Position numbers and translations under genes: made by a program
Source of the DNA: Rhizobium hidalgonense
GTDB taxonomy: Bacteria; Pseudomonadota; Alphaproteobacteria; Rhizobiales; Rhizobiaceae
NCBI RefSeq assembly: GCF_002914525.1
Contig: NZ_LODW01000033.1
Span: 161,667 to 225,666, forward strand
Direction of reading: 5' to 3'
Length of the DNA stretch: 64,000 nucleotides
Notes under the pieces: generated by a model
Seen by the model: the letters and a program-made list of their open reading frames with translations, nothing else
The model's database searches: none
Told to the model about the DNA's origin: nothing
Shown: positions 1 to 8,418 of the stretch, one piece after another
Layout of the letters: every line of letters starts with the position of its first letter
How positions within the stretch are numbered: the stretch's first letter is position 1

Positions 1-585
1 CCCTTCATGACCGAAGAGCTCTGGGCGCATACGGCAGGCGAGGGCAAGGAGCGCGACACCTTGGTCTGCCATGCCGAATGGCCCTCGCCCTCCTATGCCG
101 ATAACGGGGCCGCCGACGAGATCAACTGGCTGATCGACCTCGTCTCCGGCATCCGCTCGGTGCGCGCCGAAATGAACGTGCCGCCGTCGGCGACAGCGCC
201 GCTCGTCGTCGTCAAGGCCAACAACCTGACGCGCGAAAGGCTGTTCCGCCACGACGCCGCCATCAAGCGGCTTGCGCGCGTCGAGGCGATATCGCTGGCC
301 GACGATGCGCCGAAGGGGGCTGCTCAGATCGTCGTCGACGAGGCGACCATCTGCCTGCCGCTCGGCAATCTGATCGACCTTTCCGCTGAAAAAGCCCGGC
401 TGGAAAAGGCGATCGGCAAAATGGAAGGGGAGATCTCGCGCATCGACGGCAAGCTCTCCAACGAGAAGTTTGTCGCCAATGCCAATCCCGACGTGGTCGA
501 CGCCGAGCGTGAGCGCCTCGAGGAGCTGAAGGGGCAGATCGCCAGCTTGAAGACCGCGCTCTCCAGGGTGAGCGAAGCCGGATAA
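1..585 (+). CDS. valS: Valyl-tRNA synthetase, C-terminal part (partial)
   Basis: This is the 3' end of valyl-tRNA synthetase, which charges tRNA-Val in the cytoplasm. The frame is open from the first base, so the start lies outside the window. Visible residues begin PFMTEELW, a typical ValRS segment just after the catalytic core. The anticodon-binding helical region follows, then a C-terminal coiled coil rich in Lys, Glu and Leu (roughly the last 65 residues, SAEKARLEKAIGKMEGEISR onward). That coiled coil is the tRNA-binding arm characteristic of bacterial ValRS. A strong terminator follows 31 bases after the stop, so valS ends its transcript here. Identification is from family knowledge of the motif and the C-terminal arm. 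IleRS and LeuRS lack this terminal coiled coil. Confidence 0.93.
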   Translation, partial: PFMTEELWAHTAGEGKERDTLVCHAEWPSPSYADNGAADEINWLIDLVSGIRSVRAEMNVPPSATAPLVVVKANNLTRERLFRHDAAIKRLARVEAISLADDAPKGAAQIVVDEATICLPLGNLIDLSAEKARLEKAIGKMEGEISRIDGKLSNEKFVANANPDVVDAERERLEELKGQIASLKTALSRVSEAG

Positions 586-615
586 GTTTCAGCCCTCGTT
601 TTGGCAAGCTATTTC

Positions 616-646
616 AAAGACGCGCTCCCCAGGGGCGCGTCTTTTG
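616..646 (+). terminator. Rho-independent terminator of valS
   Basis: A ten-base-pair stem AAAGACGCGC/GCGCGTCTTT with a nine-base loop is followed by a short T run. It sits directly after valS and points in the same direction. Confidence 0.8.
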
Positions 647-982
647 TCGTTTGGGCGCGCGTTGATTCGGTCCTGAAAACGCTGATTTCAGGCGCTAAGG
701 CTGTGGATTGTGGCTTCCCGGGCCTCCTGCGGGCGAAAACTGTCACTGTTGTCGGATTGATACAGCTTCCGCAATGTGTGGAATGAAAACCCAAAACCCC
801 ATCTGAAAATCGGCCGCTCTGGAATAAAATTTTATTAACCAGATTTTTTGACGTGTCCGTCAATTTCTTTACGTAAGTTGGCCGATCTAAGGCCTGGGAG
901 CACCGCCGTGGGGCGCGTTGCCAGGTCGAGCGAACACTTACTAGAGTGGCGTCACATCAATTGCTGGAGTGGGGGAGACACA
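647..982. other. Intergenic region between valS and the FadL-type gene
   Basis: After the valS terminator about 335 bases carry no convincing gene. Short open frames on both strands have no ribosome-binding site and poor codon bias. The stretch from about 820 to 880 is AT-rich, unlike the surroundings, and contains a TTGACG-N4-CGTCAA inverted repeat, so it most likely holds the promoter and operator of the downstream outer-membrane protein gene. Confidence 0.6.
848..863. promoter_or_regulatory. Inverted repeat TTGACG-N4-CGTCAA, possible operator
   Basis: A perfect six-base inverted repeat with a four-base spacer lies in an AT-rich tract 120 bases upstream of the FadL-type gene. The left arm also resembles a -35 hexamer, so a bound dimeric regulator could block or reposition RNA polymerase. 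No regulator can be named from the sequence. Confidence 0.35.
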
Positions 983-2245
983 ATGGCATCGCGTAGGTTT
1001 TCCAAGGGCGTTACGTCGCTCGTTCTTTTTTCGTCGCTTGCATCCCCGTCCTTCGCCGGCGGTCTGGAGCGCGGTGGATACAATATCGATCAGCTGTTCG
1101 ATACGTCGCCTTTCTCATTTCAGTCGGGCGTGACCTACGTCACGCCGCAGCGCAAGCTGAAGGACGTCCGCGATACGGAGACGTCGCTATCTTCAGGCGG
1201 CAATCTGAACAGCCGTCCAAACTCCGCCGACGAGACCTCAAATTACACGATCCCCTATATCGGCTTTAAGGCTGGTTTCGGCGATGCAGTCGACTGCCTT
1301 GTCGACTATTCGGAGCCCTTCGGCGCGCATACCGACCCCGGTTCGAACTGGGCCGGCGCCAACAATAACATTGAGACAGAGATCAAGACTCGCAACTATG
1401 GCGGCACCTGCTCCTATCGTTTTGATGTCGGCCCTGGACAGCTTCGCTTCATCGGCGGCGCTTTCTATCAGGAAGTCGAAGGCTTCAAAGAACGTCTGGT
1501 TTCAACGGTTCCGCTTCTGTTCGGTACTGGAACTGGCGTCGGCCGCCTGGATCTCGACGATAGCGGCTGGGGCTGGCGTGCGGGTCTCGCTTACGAGATT
1601 CCGGAATATGCGATGCGTGCGAGCCTCGTCTATAACAGCCGCGTCAAGTACGATAACTTGACCGGGACTGTTGACCTCCGTCAGGTTCCGGTTGTCCCGA
1701 TGTTTGGCGGCCAAGTCACACCTGTTTTTGGTTCCGCCGAAGCGCCGGATTCGCTGGAGCTGAAGCTGCAAAGCGGAATCGCTCCGGATTGGCTGGCCTT
1801 CGGGTCGGTCAAGTGGACGAACTGGAGTGTCCTGCAATCCGTGCCTTTCTGCCCGACGTCGACCAAGGGCGTGGTTGCCTGCAAATCCGGCGGCTCGACG
1901 GAGCTAACCTCGCTCGACCTGCTTTATCAGGATGGCTGGACGATCAGCGGTGGCGTGGGCCACAAGTTCAACGATCAGTGGTCCGGTGCAGTCAGCCTGA
2001 CATGGGACCGCGGCACCAGCCAGGGCTATGGCGCGCAGACCGACAGCTGGACCGTGGGGCTCGGTGCAGCCTACACACCGACCGAACATATTGAATGGCG
2101 TGTCGCCGGTGCCGTGGGCGTGTTGACGAGCGGTTCGTCCGGGGTCATGACCCGGAACGGCGTCACCTTCGGAGATGATGTCTCCTATTCCTTTGGCAAC
2201 GATCTGGTCGCTGCACTGTCGACCAGCCTAAAGGTCAAGTTCTAA
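983..2245 (+). CDS. OmpP1/FadL-family outer membrane transport protein
   Basis: A predicted outer-membrane beta-barrel of about 420 residues that would let hydrophobic compounds such as long-chain fatty acids cross the outer membrane. The ATG at 983 is preceded by GGGGGAG and begins a clear signal peptide (basic MASRRFSK, hydrophobic core, cleavage near SFAGG). The open frame extends further upstream but would bury this signal. The mature chain has alternating aromatic/polar strands, Gly- and Asp-rich turns and a terminal strand ending in KVKF, as expected for a barrel. Length fits the FadL/TodX family (about 400-450 residues). The gene stands alone, with a terminator 22 bases after its stop. 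The substrate cannot be inferred. Confidence 0.82.
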   Translation: MASRRFSKGVTSLVLFSSLASPSFAGGLERGGYNIDQLFDTSPFSFQSGVTYVTPQRKLKDVRDTETSLSSGGNLNSRPNSADETSNYTIPYIGFKAGFGDAVDCLVDYSEPFGAHTDPGSNWAGANNNIETEIKTRNYGGTCSYRFDVGPGQLRFIGGAFYQEVEGFKERLVSTVPLLFGTGTGVGRLDLDDSGWGWRAGLAYEIPEYAMRASLVYNSRVKYDNLTGTVDLRQVPVVPMFGGQVTPVFGSAEAPDSLELKLQSGIAPDWLAFGSVKWTNWSVLQSVPFCPTSTKGVVACKSGGSTELTSLDLLYQDGWTISGGVGHKFNDQWSGAVSLTWDRGTSQGYGAQTDSWTVGLGAAYTPTEHIEWRVAGAVGVLTSGSSGVMTRNGVTFGDDVSYSFGNDLVAALSTSLKVKF

Positions 2246-2267
2246 TCCTCCCATTTGAAGAATTGAC

Positions 2268-2296
2268 GAGCCCGGCACTACCGGGCTCTTCTTTAT
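2268..2296 (+). terminator. Rho-independent terminator after the FadL-type gene
   Basis: Eight-base-pair GC-rich stem GAGCCCGG/CCGGGCTC with loop CACTA followed by TTCTTTATT, shortly after the porin stop codon. Confidence 0.85.
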
Positions 2297-2966
2297 TCAC
2301 GCCCGTTAATCATGCCATTTTCTCATCCCGTTTTGTGACGATTCCGCAACACTTTTTTACGACGATTGGCGTAAGGTGGCGGCGGGGTGAAATTGTCCAT
2401 TTCCCGCCACAAAGAGAGCGCAGCGATATTTGCAGGCGAGGATGTGGGCAGGCTTGCGGTGCGTGTAAATAGTAGCATGGGTCGATTTTTTTCCGGTAAT
2501 ACCAGATCGCGCGATACGATTGGCGGCAATCGTTTGGTTGTGGGCGTTTCGCTTTCCGCACAAGGGTGTTCCGGCCGCCAACCCGGCCTCGCGGCGGCGC
2601 CGTCGAGCCGTTCGTTGTTGTCGTTTTCGGCCCGCTCGGGTCAGCAGCCCGGCATTGCCGGAGACGCCGATACCGGTTTCGTCACATTTGCCGTTTACGA
2701 ATATGGTGAAGGCGGGAAGGCGGATGCCGCACCTGCCGAAAGAGTGCCACGGAGATTGCAGTCGGGCCATGCCGGGAGCCGGGTGGTTCTGAGTGATGGG
2801 GTGAGAATTCGGCCTTCGAGAGAAGGTCAATGGGCTGGATGCGACGCGGGCAAAGGAGCCATGGAGCTCGCCGCGGGATCGCTCGCCTCGACGAAATACA
2901 TCCGCGGAACGCACGGCGCGAGCGCCGCTGCCTCCTGCCTGCGATGAGCGAAAGAAATCGGTTGAA
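2297..2966. other. Long leader region upstream of exoR; no confident gene
   Basis: About 670 bases separate the porin terminator from exoR. Open frames exist on both strands. The most plausible is a plus-strand frame from the ATG at 2478 to 2947 (156 residues, MGRFFSGNTRSR...). It has no signal peptide, no recognisable domain, a weak ribosome-binding site, and a low-complexity Ser/Arg/Gly composition that could arise by chance at this GC content. A minus-strand frame overlaps exoR and looks like a shadow. I treat the stretch as the exoR promoter and leader, possibly with a small gene. Confidence 0.4.
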
Positions 2967-3770
2967 ATGGTGACGTCCGAGTTCAAACTGTTCCAATTCA
3001 TGCTGATGGGCATGTCTTTGGCCGTAGCGCTGGCGCTGTCCGGCCCAGTCCGCGCATTCGACATCAAGGCCCCCGTCAGCAAGGAATCCGGACCCTTCGA
3101 TCTCTTCAAGTTCGGCTTCAAAGCCTATAAGAACGGACAGAAGGAAGAGGCGGTCGAAGCCTATAAATACGCTGCCGAAAAGGGCCACACCGGCTCGCGC
3201 TGGGCGCTTGCCAACATGTATGCCGATGGCGACGGCGTGACGCAGGATGATTTCGAAGCCTTCAAGATCTACAGCGAGATCGCCCAGCAGGGTGTCGAGC
3301 CCGGCTCGGAAGATACCGGCTTCTTCGTCAACGCGCTGCTCTCGCTCGCCAACTATTACAAACATGGCATATCAGGCAGTCCGGTCCGGATCGACCTGAC
3401 CCAGGCGCGCCAGCTTTATTTTCAGGTGGCCTCCACCTTTGGCGTCCCCGAGGCGCAGTTCCAGCTGGCGCAGATGATGCTGGCCGGCGAGGGTGGCAAT
3501 GCCAGCCCGCAGCAGGCGAAGAAATGGCTAAACCAGGCCCGCAAGAGCGGTCATCCCGGCGCCATGGCGGTTTTCGGCAATATTCTTTTCGACGAAGGCC
3601 AGACGGCCCGCGGTCTCGCTTTGATGACCGCCGCTCTCGACCGCTGCAAGCCCAAGGATTGCAACTGGATGGAAGCGCTGCAGGAACAGGCCTTCTCGGT
3701 TGCCAACGAGGCCGACCGCCGCACGGCGGTATCCCTGTCGCACAGCATCGCCAGCGGCTCTGACGATTAA
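2967..3770 (+). CDS. exoR: ExoR, periplasmic Sel1-repeat regulator of exopolysaccharide synthesis
   Basis: ExoR is known in Sinorhizobium and Agrobacterium as a secreted periplasmic protein that binds the sensor ExoS/ChvG and holds the ExoS-ChvI two-component system off, repressing exopolysaccharide and promoting motility. The 267-residue length matches the family. The N-terminus FKLFQFMLMGMSLAVALALS followed by VRA-F is a signal peptide. The mature chain has Sel1/TPR-like repeats, for example GHTGSRWALANMYADGDGV, EAQFQLAQMMLAGEGG and GHPGAMAVFGNILFDEG. The gene is monocistronic with a long upstream region and converges on the exonuclease gene 15 bases later. ExoR in relatives is itself controlled by proteolysis and by ChvI feedback. 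No ChvI site was identified here. Confidence 0.92.
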   Translation: MVTSEFKLFQFMLMGMSLAVALALSGPVRAFDIKAPVSKESGPFDLFKFGFKAYKNGQKEEAVEAYKYAAEKGHTGSRWALANMYADGDGVTQDDFEAFKIYSEIAQQGVEPGSEDTGFFVNALLSLANYYKHGISGSPVRIDLTQARQLYFQVASTFGVPEAQFQLAQMMLAGEGGNASPQQAKKWLNQARKSGHPGAMAVFGNILFDEGQTARGLALMTAALDRCKPKDCNWMEALQEQAFSVANEADRRTAVSLSHSIASGSDD

Positions 3771-3785
3771 GTTCGGACGGAAGCC

Positions 3786-4577
3786 TCAGGCCGCGAAATC
3801 GAAATAGGCGATCACAGGCACGTGGTCGGACGGCTTTTCCCAGGCTCGTACATGTTTTTCGATCGCAGCCGAGGTCATCCGGTCGGCCGCCTCAGGCGAT
3901 AGCAGCAGGTGATCGATGCGGATGCCGTTGTTCTTCGGCCAGGCGCCGGCCTGATAGTCCCAGAACGAATAGAACTGCGTCGCATCCGTCGTCGCGCGCA
4001 CCGCATCCGTCAGCCCGAGATTTTCGAGCCGTCTGAACGCCTCCCGCGTCTGCGGCAGAAACAGCGCATCACTTTCCCAGACCCTGGGATCGAAGCAATC
4101 GTGCGGTTCCGGGATGACATTGTAGTCGCCGGCAAGCACCAGCATCTCCTCATAGGCCAGCCGTTCGGCGGCAAAGGTCCGCAGGCGCTCCATCCAGGCG
4201 AGCTTGTAGGGGTATTTCTCCGTGTCGACAGGGTTGCCGTTCGGCAGGTAGATGCAGCAGACGCGCAGGATGCGTGTGTCGGGCAGCGTGAACACGGCTT
4301 CGAGGAAGCGCGACTGTTCGTCGAGTGGATCGCCGGGCAGGCCGCGGTTCACTTCGGAAGGCGAACTCTTGGAGAGGATCGCCACGCCATTGAAGCCCTT
4401 TTGACCGTGTGTTTCGACGTGATAGCCGAGCGCTTCGATCTCCAGCCTGGGAAAACCTTCGTCGACCGTCTTGATCTCCTGCAGGCAGACGATATCCGGA
4501 TCGGAATCCTTGAGCCATTGCGTGAGATTGTCGATGCGCGCCTTGACGCCGTTGATGTTCCAGGTCGCGATCTTCAT
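3786..4577 (-). CDS. xth: Exodeoxyribonuclease III
   Basis: Exonuclease III/AP endonuclease of the EEP superfamily, acting in base excision repair by cutting 5' of abasic sites and removing 3' blocks. The protein starts MKIATWNINGVKAR, the canonical N-terminus with the Asn metal ligand. It continues with DIVCLQEIKT (catalytic Glu), GDYNVIPEPHDC (Asp and Asn of the active site) and ends with SDHVPVIAYFDF (the Asp-His pair). The start at 4577 was chosen because this motif defines the family N-terminus; an in-frame upstream ATG would add 19 non-conserved residues. Length is 263 residues, normal for the family. It converges with exoR. Confidence 0.95.
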   Translation of the reverse strand: MKIATWNINGVKARIDNLTQWLKDSDPDIVCLQEIKTVDEGFPRLEIEALGYHVETHGQKGFNGVAILSKSSPSEVNRGLPGDPLDEQSRFLEAVFTLPDTRILRVCCIYLPNGNPVDTEKYPYKLAWMERLRTFAAERLAYEEMLVLAGDYNVIPEPHDCFDPRVWESDALFLPQTREAFRRLENLGLTDAVRATTDATQFYSFWDYQAGAWPKNNGIRIDHLLLSPEAADRMTSAAIEKHVRAWEKPSDHVPVIAYFDFAA

Positions 4578-4591
4578 GGCTCTGTCCCGTT

Positions 4592-4659
4592 CATGACGAC
4601 ATGCGTAAAAACAAAGAGCTAAAGCGTGCCGCATGAATCAGCGTCGATGCAGCTTTAGC
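4592..4659. repeat. Rhizobial dispersed repeat with terminal inverted repeat
   Basis: Just upstream of xth lies CATGACGACATGCGTAAAA followed by a hairpin with arms GCTAAAGC and GCTTTAGC (4618-4625 and 4652-4659). A close copy of the first half recurs at 33453-33480 in this window (ATGACGACATGCATAAAA). Two copies in unrelated intergenic positions indicate a dispersed intergenic repeat. Confidence 0.6.
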
Positions 4660-4702
4660 GGGCTTCTTGTATCGCGGTATTTCGCCAGGGGACAAGACGA
4701 TA

Positions 4703-4732
4703 AACCGGCCGGAAGCAGTTCTTCGGCCGGTT
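4703..4732 (-). terminator. Probable terminator of the Fe-S carrier gene
   Basis: Nine-base-pair stem AACCGGCCG/CGGCCGGTT located 31 bases beyond the stop of the minus-strand erpA-like gene. On that strand it is followed by TTTATCG, a weak T-rich tail. Confidence 0.55.
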
Positions 4733-4762
4733 CGATGGGGACAATGCCTTAGGTTCAGATCT

Positions 4763-5095
4763 TCAGATCGAGAAGCTGGTGCCGCAGCCGCAGCTTGCCA
4801 CCGCATTCGGGTTCTTGATCTGGAAGGATTGGCCAAGCAGATTGTCGACGAAGTCGATCTCCGAGCCCGCCATGTAGACGAGCGAAAGGCTGTCGATCAG
4901 CACTTTGGCGTCGTTCTTTTCGACGATGATGTCGTCGTCGCCGGCGCCGTCGGCAAGGTCGAACTTGTAGGAAAAGCCCGAACAGCCGCCGCCTTCGACG
5001 GAGACGCGCAACGCGCTCTTGCCGGCTTCGGCGCCGACGATCGCAGCGATACGCTTTGCTGCGGCATCTGAAAGGGTTACACTCGTATCCGTCAT
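4763..5095 (-). CDS. erpA: A-type iron-sulfur carrier (HesB/IscA/ErpA family)
   Basis: A 110-residue A-type carrier that receives Fe-S clusters from a scaffold and delivers them to target apoproteins in the cytoplasm. The three conserved cysteines are present: Cys38 in EGGGCSGF and Cys102 and Cys104 in SCGCGTSF near the C-terminus. The start at 5095 has an AGGAGG ribosome-binding site eight bases upstream; seven extra residues are possible from an upstream codon but lie over this site. The gene is divergent from the dGTPase gene and not within an isc or suf operon, which is typical of ErpA-like stand-alone carriers. Whether it is functionally ErpA or IscA cannot be decided from sequence alone. 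Confidence 0.85.
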   Translation of the reverse strand: MTDTSVTLSDAAAKRIAAIVGAEAGKSALRVSVEGGGCSGFSYKFDLADGAGDDDIIVEKNDAKVLIDSLSLVYMAGSEIDFVDNLLGQSFQIKNPNAVASCGCGTSFSI

Positions 5096-5142
5096 GTTTC
5101 CTCCTGCCGGGGTCAAGATCCGGAGAGAATGGGTTTTGGCAC

Positions 5143-5167
5143 TTGAATGTTCAAATGCCTGATATCA
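5143..5167. promoter_or_regulatory. Palindromic elements in the erpA/dgt divergent promoter region
   Basis: The 222-base divergent gap holds TTGAA-TG-TTCAA and, six bases later, the perfect palindrome TGATATCA. These are about 50-70 bases upstream of the Fe-S carrier start, where an iron- or cluster-responsive repressor could act. The match to the RirA operator (TGA-N9-TCA) is not good, so no regulator is assigned. Confidence 0.25.
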
Positions 5168-5317
5168 AACAAACTTATCATGATCCTCGGAAAAAGGCCA
5201 CGATGCGCCGAGGTGGATGAGAAAGTGCCTCTTTGCCGTTTCTTCGGGCTATAGGTATGAAGAGGGCAAAGCGGCGTCAATGGGCAGATGCGGCAACATG
5301 CAGGATGACTGTGAAGA

Positions 5318-6535
5318 ATGACGATCGATAGGCGTGCTTTAGGTTTCGGCAGCGGTGAGAGGGCGGTCTATGCGGCAGACCCCTGGACGAGCCGCGGACG
5401 GCTCTATCACGAGGACGGAAGCCCGACGCGCTCCGATTTCCAGCGCGACCGCGACCGCATCGTCCATACTACCGCCTTCCGCCGGCTGAAGCACAAGACC
5501 CAGGTCTTCATTGCCCAGGACGGCGATCACTACCGCACCCGGCTGACGCATACGATCGAGGTGGCGCAGATTGCCCGCGCGCTCGCCCGCGCCCTGAAGC
5601 TCGACGAGGATCTGGCCGAGGGCGTGGCGCTGGTGCATGATTTCGGCCACACGCCGTTCGGTCATACCGGTGAGGACGCGCTGCACGAGGTGCTGCTGCC
5701 TTATGGCGGCTTCGATCACAATGCCCAATCGCTGCGCATCGTGACCAAGCTGGAGCGGCGGTATGCCGAATTCGACGGCATCAACCTGACATGGGAAAGC
5801 CTCGAAGGTCTGGTCAAGCACAATGGTCCGCTGCTGACGCCGGATGGTGTCGGCACGCGCGGGCCCGTGCCGCAGCCGATCCTCGATTATTGCGAACTGC
5901 ACGATCTCGAGCTTGCAACTTATGCCAGCCTCGAGGCCCAGGTGGCGGCGATCGCCGACGACATCGCCTACAACACCCACGATATCGACGACGGGCTGCG
6001 CTCCGGCTACCTGACTTTCGATATGCTGGAGGAAATCCCGTTCCTTGCCGGGCTGATGGCCGAGGTGAGGGACCGGTATCCGCATCTGGAACCGAGCCGC
6101 TTCACCCATGAAATCATGCGCCGGCAGATCACCCGCATGGTTGAAGACGTAATCGGCGTTGCGCAGGAGCGCCTTTTGCTGCTGCGCCCCGAGAGCGCCG
6201 CCGACATCCGCGCCGTCGACCGGGTCATCGCCACCTTCTCCGAGGCGATGGCCGAAACCGACCGGCAGATCAAGGCGATGCTTTTCAAGCGCATCTATCG
6301 CAATCCCGATATCATGCGCATCCGCGCCGGTGCCGCCCAGATCGTCACCGATCTCTTTGCCGCCTATATGGCCAATCCCAAGGAGATGCAGAGCCATTAC
6401 TGGGTCGACCATATCGCCGGCCTCGCCGATGCACCGAAGGCCCGCCATGTCGGCGATTACCTCGCCGGCATGACCGACACCTATGCGATCAGCGCCCACA
6501 GGCGATTGTTTGACCACACTCCGGATTTGCGATAG
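5318..6535 (+). CDS. dgt: dGTP triphosphohydrolase-like HD protein
   Basis: Predicted deoxyguanosinetriphosphate triphosphohydrolase-like protein (type 2 subfamily), hydrolysing dNTPs to deoxynucleosides and triphosphate and so shaping dNTP pools. The HD-domain metal ligands are visible: His78 in [10 protein letters not shown], His107-Asp108 in [18 protein letters not shown], and a downstream Asp in [15 protein letters not shown]. The N-terminal [24 protein letters not shown] segment is typical of the family. Length 405 residues is normal for the alphaproteobacterial form. It is followed 64 bases later by argS in the same direction and heads a long co-directional block. Confidence 0.9.
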   Translation: MTIDRRALGFGSGERAVYAADPWTSRGRLYHEDGSPTRSDFQRDRDRIVHTTAFRRLKHKTQVFIAQDGDHYRTRLTHTIEVAQIARALARALKLDEDLAEGVALVHDFGHTPFGHTGEDALHEVLLPYGGFDHNAQSLRIVTKLERRYAEFDGINLTWESLEGLVKHNGPLLTPDGVGTRGPVPQPILDYCELHDLELATYASLEAQVAAIADDIAYNTHDIDDGLRSGYLTFDMLEEIPFLAGLMAEVRDRYPHLEPSRFTHEIMRRQITRMVEDVIGVAQERLLLLRPESAADIRAVDRVIATFSEAMAETDRQIKAMLFKRIYRNPDIMRIRAGAAQIVTDLFAAYMANPKEMQSHYWVDHIAGLADAPKARHVGDYLAGMTDTYAISAHRRLFDHTPDLR

Positions 6536-6599
6536 GCAGCGGTCGCCCCGCCAAGGGCGGATTTGAGCCTTTGGCACAGCCTATGCATGGAAGAGTGCG

Positions 6600-8357
6600 A
6601 TGAACCTTTTTACCGACTTCGAAGCCAGGATCAAAACCGCCCTTGAACAGATCGATCTGGTCAGGGACAAGCGATCCGAGCTCGATTTCGGCCGCATCGC
6701 CGTCGAGCCGCCGCGTGACGCGAGCCACGGCGACGTTGCGACCAACGCCGCGATGGTGCTGGCAAAGCCGCTCGGAACCAATCCCCGTGCGCTGGCCGAC
6801 GTCATCATCGCCAAGCTCAGGGAAGACGCCGATGTTGCCGATGTTTCGGTCGCCGGTCCCGGTTTCATCAACATTCGTCTCGCCGTCGGTTACTGGCAGC
6901 AGTTGCTCGCGTCGATGATCGGCGCCGGTACCGATTATGGCCGCTCGACGCTCGGCGCGGGCCGGAAGGTCAACGTCGAATATGTCTCGGCCAATCCGAC
7001 GGGGCCGATGCATGTCGGCCATTGCCGCGGCGCCGTCGTCGGCGACGCGCTCGCCAACCTGCTCGCCTTTGCCGGCTACGGCGTCGAGAAGGAATATTAT
7101 ATCAACGATGCCGGTTCGCAGATCGACGTGCTCGCCCGTTCCGTCTTCCTGCGCTATCGCGAAGCGCTCGGCGAAAGGATCGGCGAAATTCCCTCGGGTC
7201 TCTATCCGGGCGACTATCTCGTGCCGGTCGGTCAGTCGCTGGCTGCCGACTATGGCGTGCGGCTGCACAATATGCCGGAAGACCAATGGATGCCGATCGT
7301 CAAGGACCGCACCATCGATGCGATGATGGTGATGATCCGCGAAGATCTGGCGGCGCTGAACGTCCATCACGACATCTTCTTCTCCGAGCGGACTCTGCAT
7401 GCCAATGGCGCGGCCGCCATCCGCACGGCGATCAACGACCTGACCTTCAAAGGCTTTGTCTACAAGGGCACCTTGCCGCCGCCGAAGGGCCAGCTGCCTG
7501 AGGATTGGGAAGATCGCGAACAGACGCTGTTCCGCTCGACCGAAGTGGGCGATGATATGGACCGGCCGCTGATCAAGTCGGACGGCTCCTACACCTATTT
7601 CGCCGCCGACGTCGCCTATTTCAAGAACAAGTTCGATCGCGGTTTCGACGAGATGATCTATGTGCTCGGCGCCGACCATGGCGGCTACGTCAAGCGCCTG
7701 GAGGCGGTTGCACGCGGCGTGTCGGATGCTAAGGCGAAGCTGACGGTGCTGCTCTGCCAGCTCGTCAAGCTCTATCGCAACGGCGAGCCGGTGAAGATGT
7801 CGAAACGCTCGGGCGATTTCGTCACGCTTCGGGAGGTCGTCGAGGAAGTCGGCCGTGATTCGGTCCGGTTCATGATGCTTTACCGCAAGAATTCCGAGCC
7901 GCTCGACTTCGATTTCGCCAAAGTGACGGAACAGTCGAAAGATAATCCGGTTTTTTACGTGCAGTATGCGCATGCCCGCTGCATGTCGGTCTTTCGGCAG
8001 GCGAGGGAGGCTTTCGGCGACCTCGATGTTTCTCCCGAGGAACTGGCGCAAACCGTTGCAGGCATTGGCGATCCGGCCGAATTGCAGCTCGTCGCCAAGC
8101 TCGCTGAATTCCCGCGGATGGTCGAGGCGGCGGCCCAGTCGCAGGAGCCGCATCGCGTCGCTTTTTACCTCTACGACCTCGCAAGTTCGTTCCATGCGCA
8201 CTGGAACAAAGGTAAAGATCAGCCGGAATTACGATTTGTTAATGATAAAAACCGAGAATCAACTATTGCCAGACTTGGGCTGGTGTACGCCGTCGCGTCG
8301 GTATTGAAGTCGGGACTTGCCATTACAGGCACTGCCGCACCGGACGAAATGCGATAA
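6600..8357 (+). CDS. argS: Arginyl-tRNA synthetase
   Basis: Class I arginyl-tRNA synthetase of 585 residues, charging tRNA-Arg in the cytoplasm. The N-terminal additional (Add-1) domain comes first. The HIGH-type signature HVGH is at about residues 138-141 within [12 protein letters not shown], and the KMSKR loop is at residues 399-403 ([10 protein letters not shown]). The C-terminal DALR anticodon-binding helical domain follows, ending [18 protein letters not shown]. KMSKR is complete, whereas many ArgRS enzymes have lost it; the complete form is common in alphaproteobacteria. The next gene begins 61 bases after the stop, in the argS-SPOR-nagZ order conserved in Rhizobiales. Confidence 0.96.
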   Translation: MNLFTDFEARIKTALEQIDLVRDKRSELDFGRIAVEPPRDASHGDVATNAAMVLAKPLGTNPRALADVIIAKLREDADVADVSVAGPGFINIRLAVGYWQQLLASMIGAGTDYGRSTLGAGRKVNVEYVSANPTGPMHVGHCRGAVVGDALANLLAFAGYGVEKEYYINDAGSQIDVLARSVFLRYREALGERIGEIPSGLYPGDYLVPVGQSLAADYGVRLHNMPEDQWMPIVKDRTIDAMMVMIREDLAALNVHHDIFFSERTLHANGAAAIRTAINDLTFKGFVYKGTLPPPKGQLPEDWEDREQTLFRSTEVGDDMDRPLIKSDGSYTYFAADVAYFKNKFDRGFDEMIYVLGADHGGYVKRLEAVARGVSDAKAKLTVLLCQLVKLYRNGEPVKMSKRSGDFVTLREVVEEVGRDSVRFMMLYRKNSEPLDFDFAKVTEQSKDNPVFYVQYAHARCMSVFRQAREAFGDLDVSPEELAQTVAGIGDPAELQLVAKLAEFPRMVEAAAQSQEPHRVAFYLYDLASSFHAHWNKGKDQPELRFVNDKNRESTIARLGLVYAVASVLKSGLAITGTAAPDEMR

Positions 8358-8418
8358 CGTCACCATTTACCCACAATGCGCTGGCATCTCAGAGTTGGCG
8401 TTTGCGAGTGGGATAGGC

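Noticed and set aside
2357..3365. Long minus-strand open frames opposite exoR
   Set aside because: They run antisense through a clearly conserved exoR gene, have no ribosome-binding site and an Arg/Ala/Gly-rich composition typical of shadows in high-GC DNA.
5143..5167. RirA or Irr iron-box assignment upstream of the Fe-S carrier
   Set aside because: The palindromes do not fit TGA-N9-TCA or the ICE motif well enough, so only an unnamed inverted repeat is reported.
5339..8201. Very long minus-strand frames (412 and 570 codons) opposite dgt and argS
   Set aside because: Antisense frames of strongly conserved genes. Their His/Gln/Arg/Gly composition reflects the complementary codon bias of the real genes.
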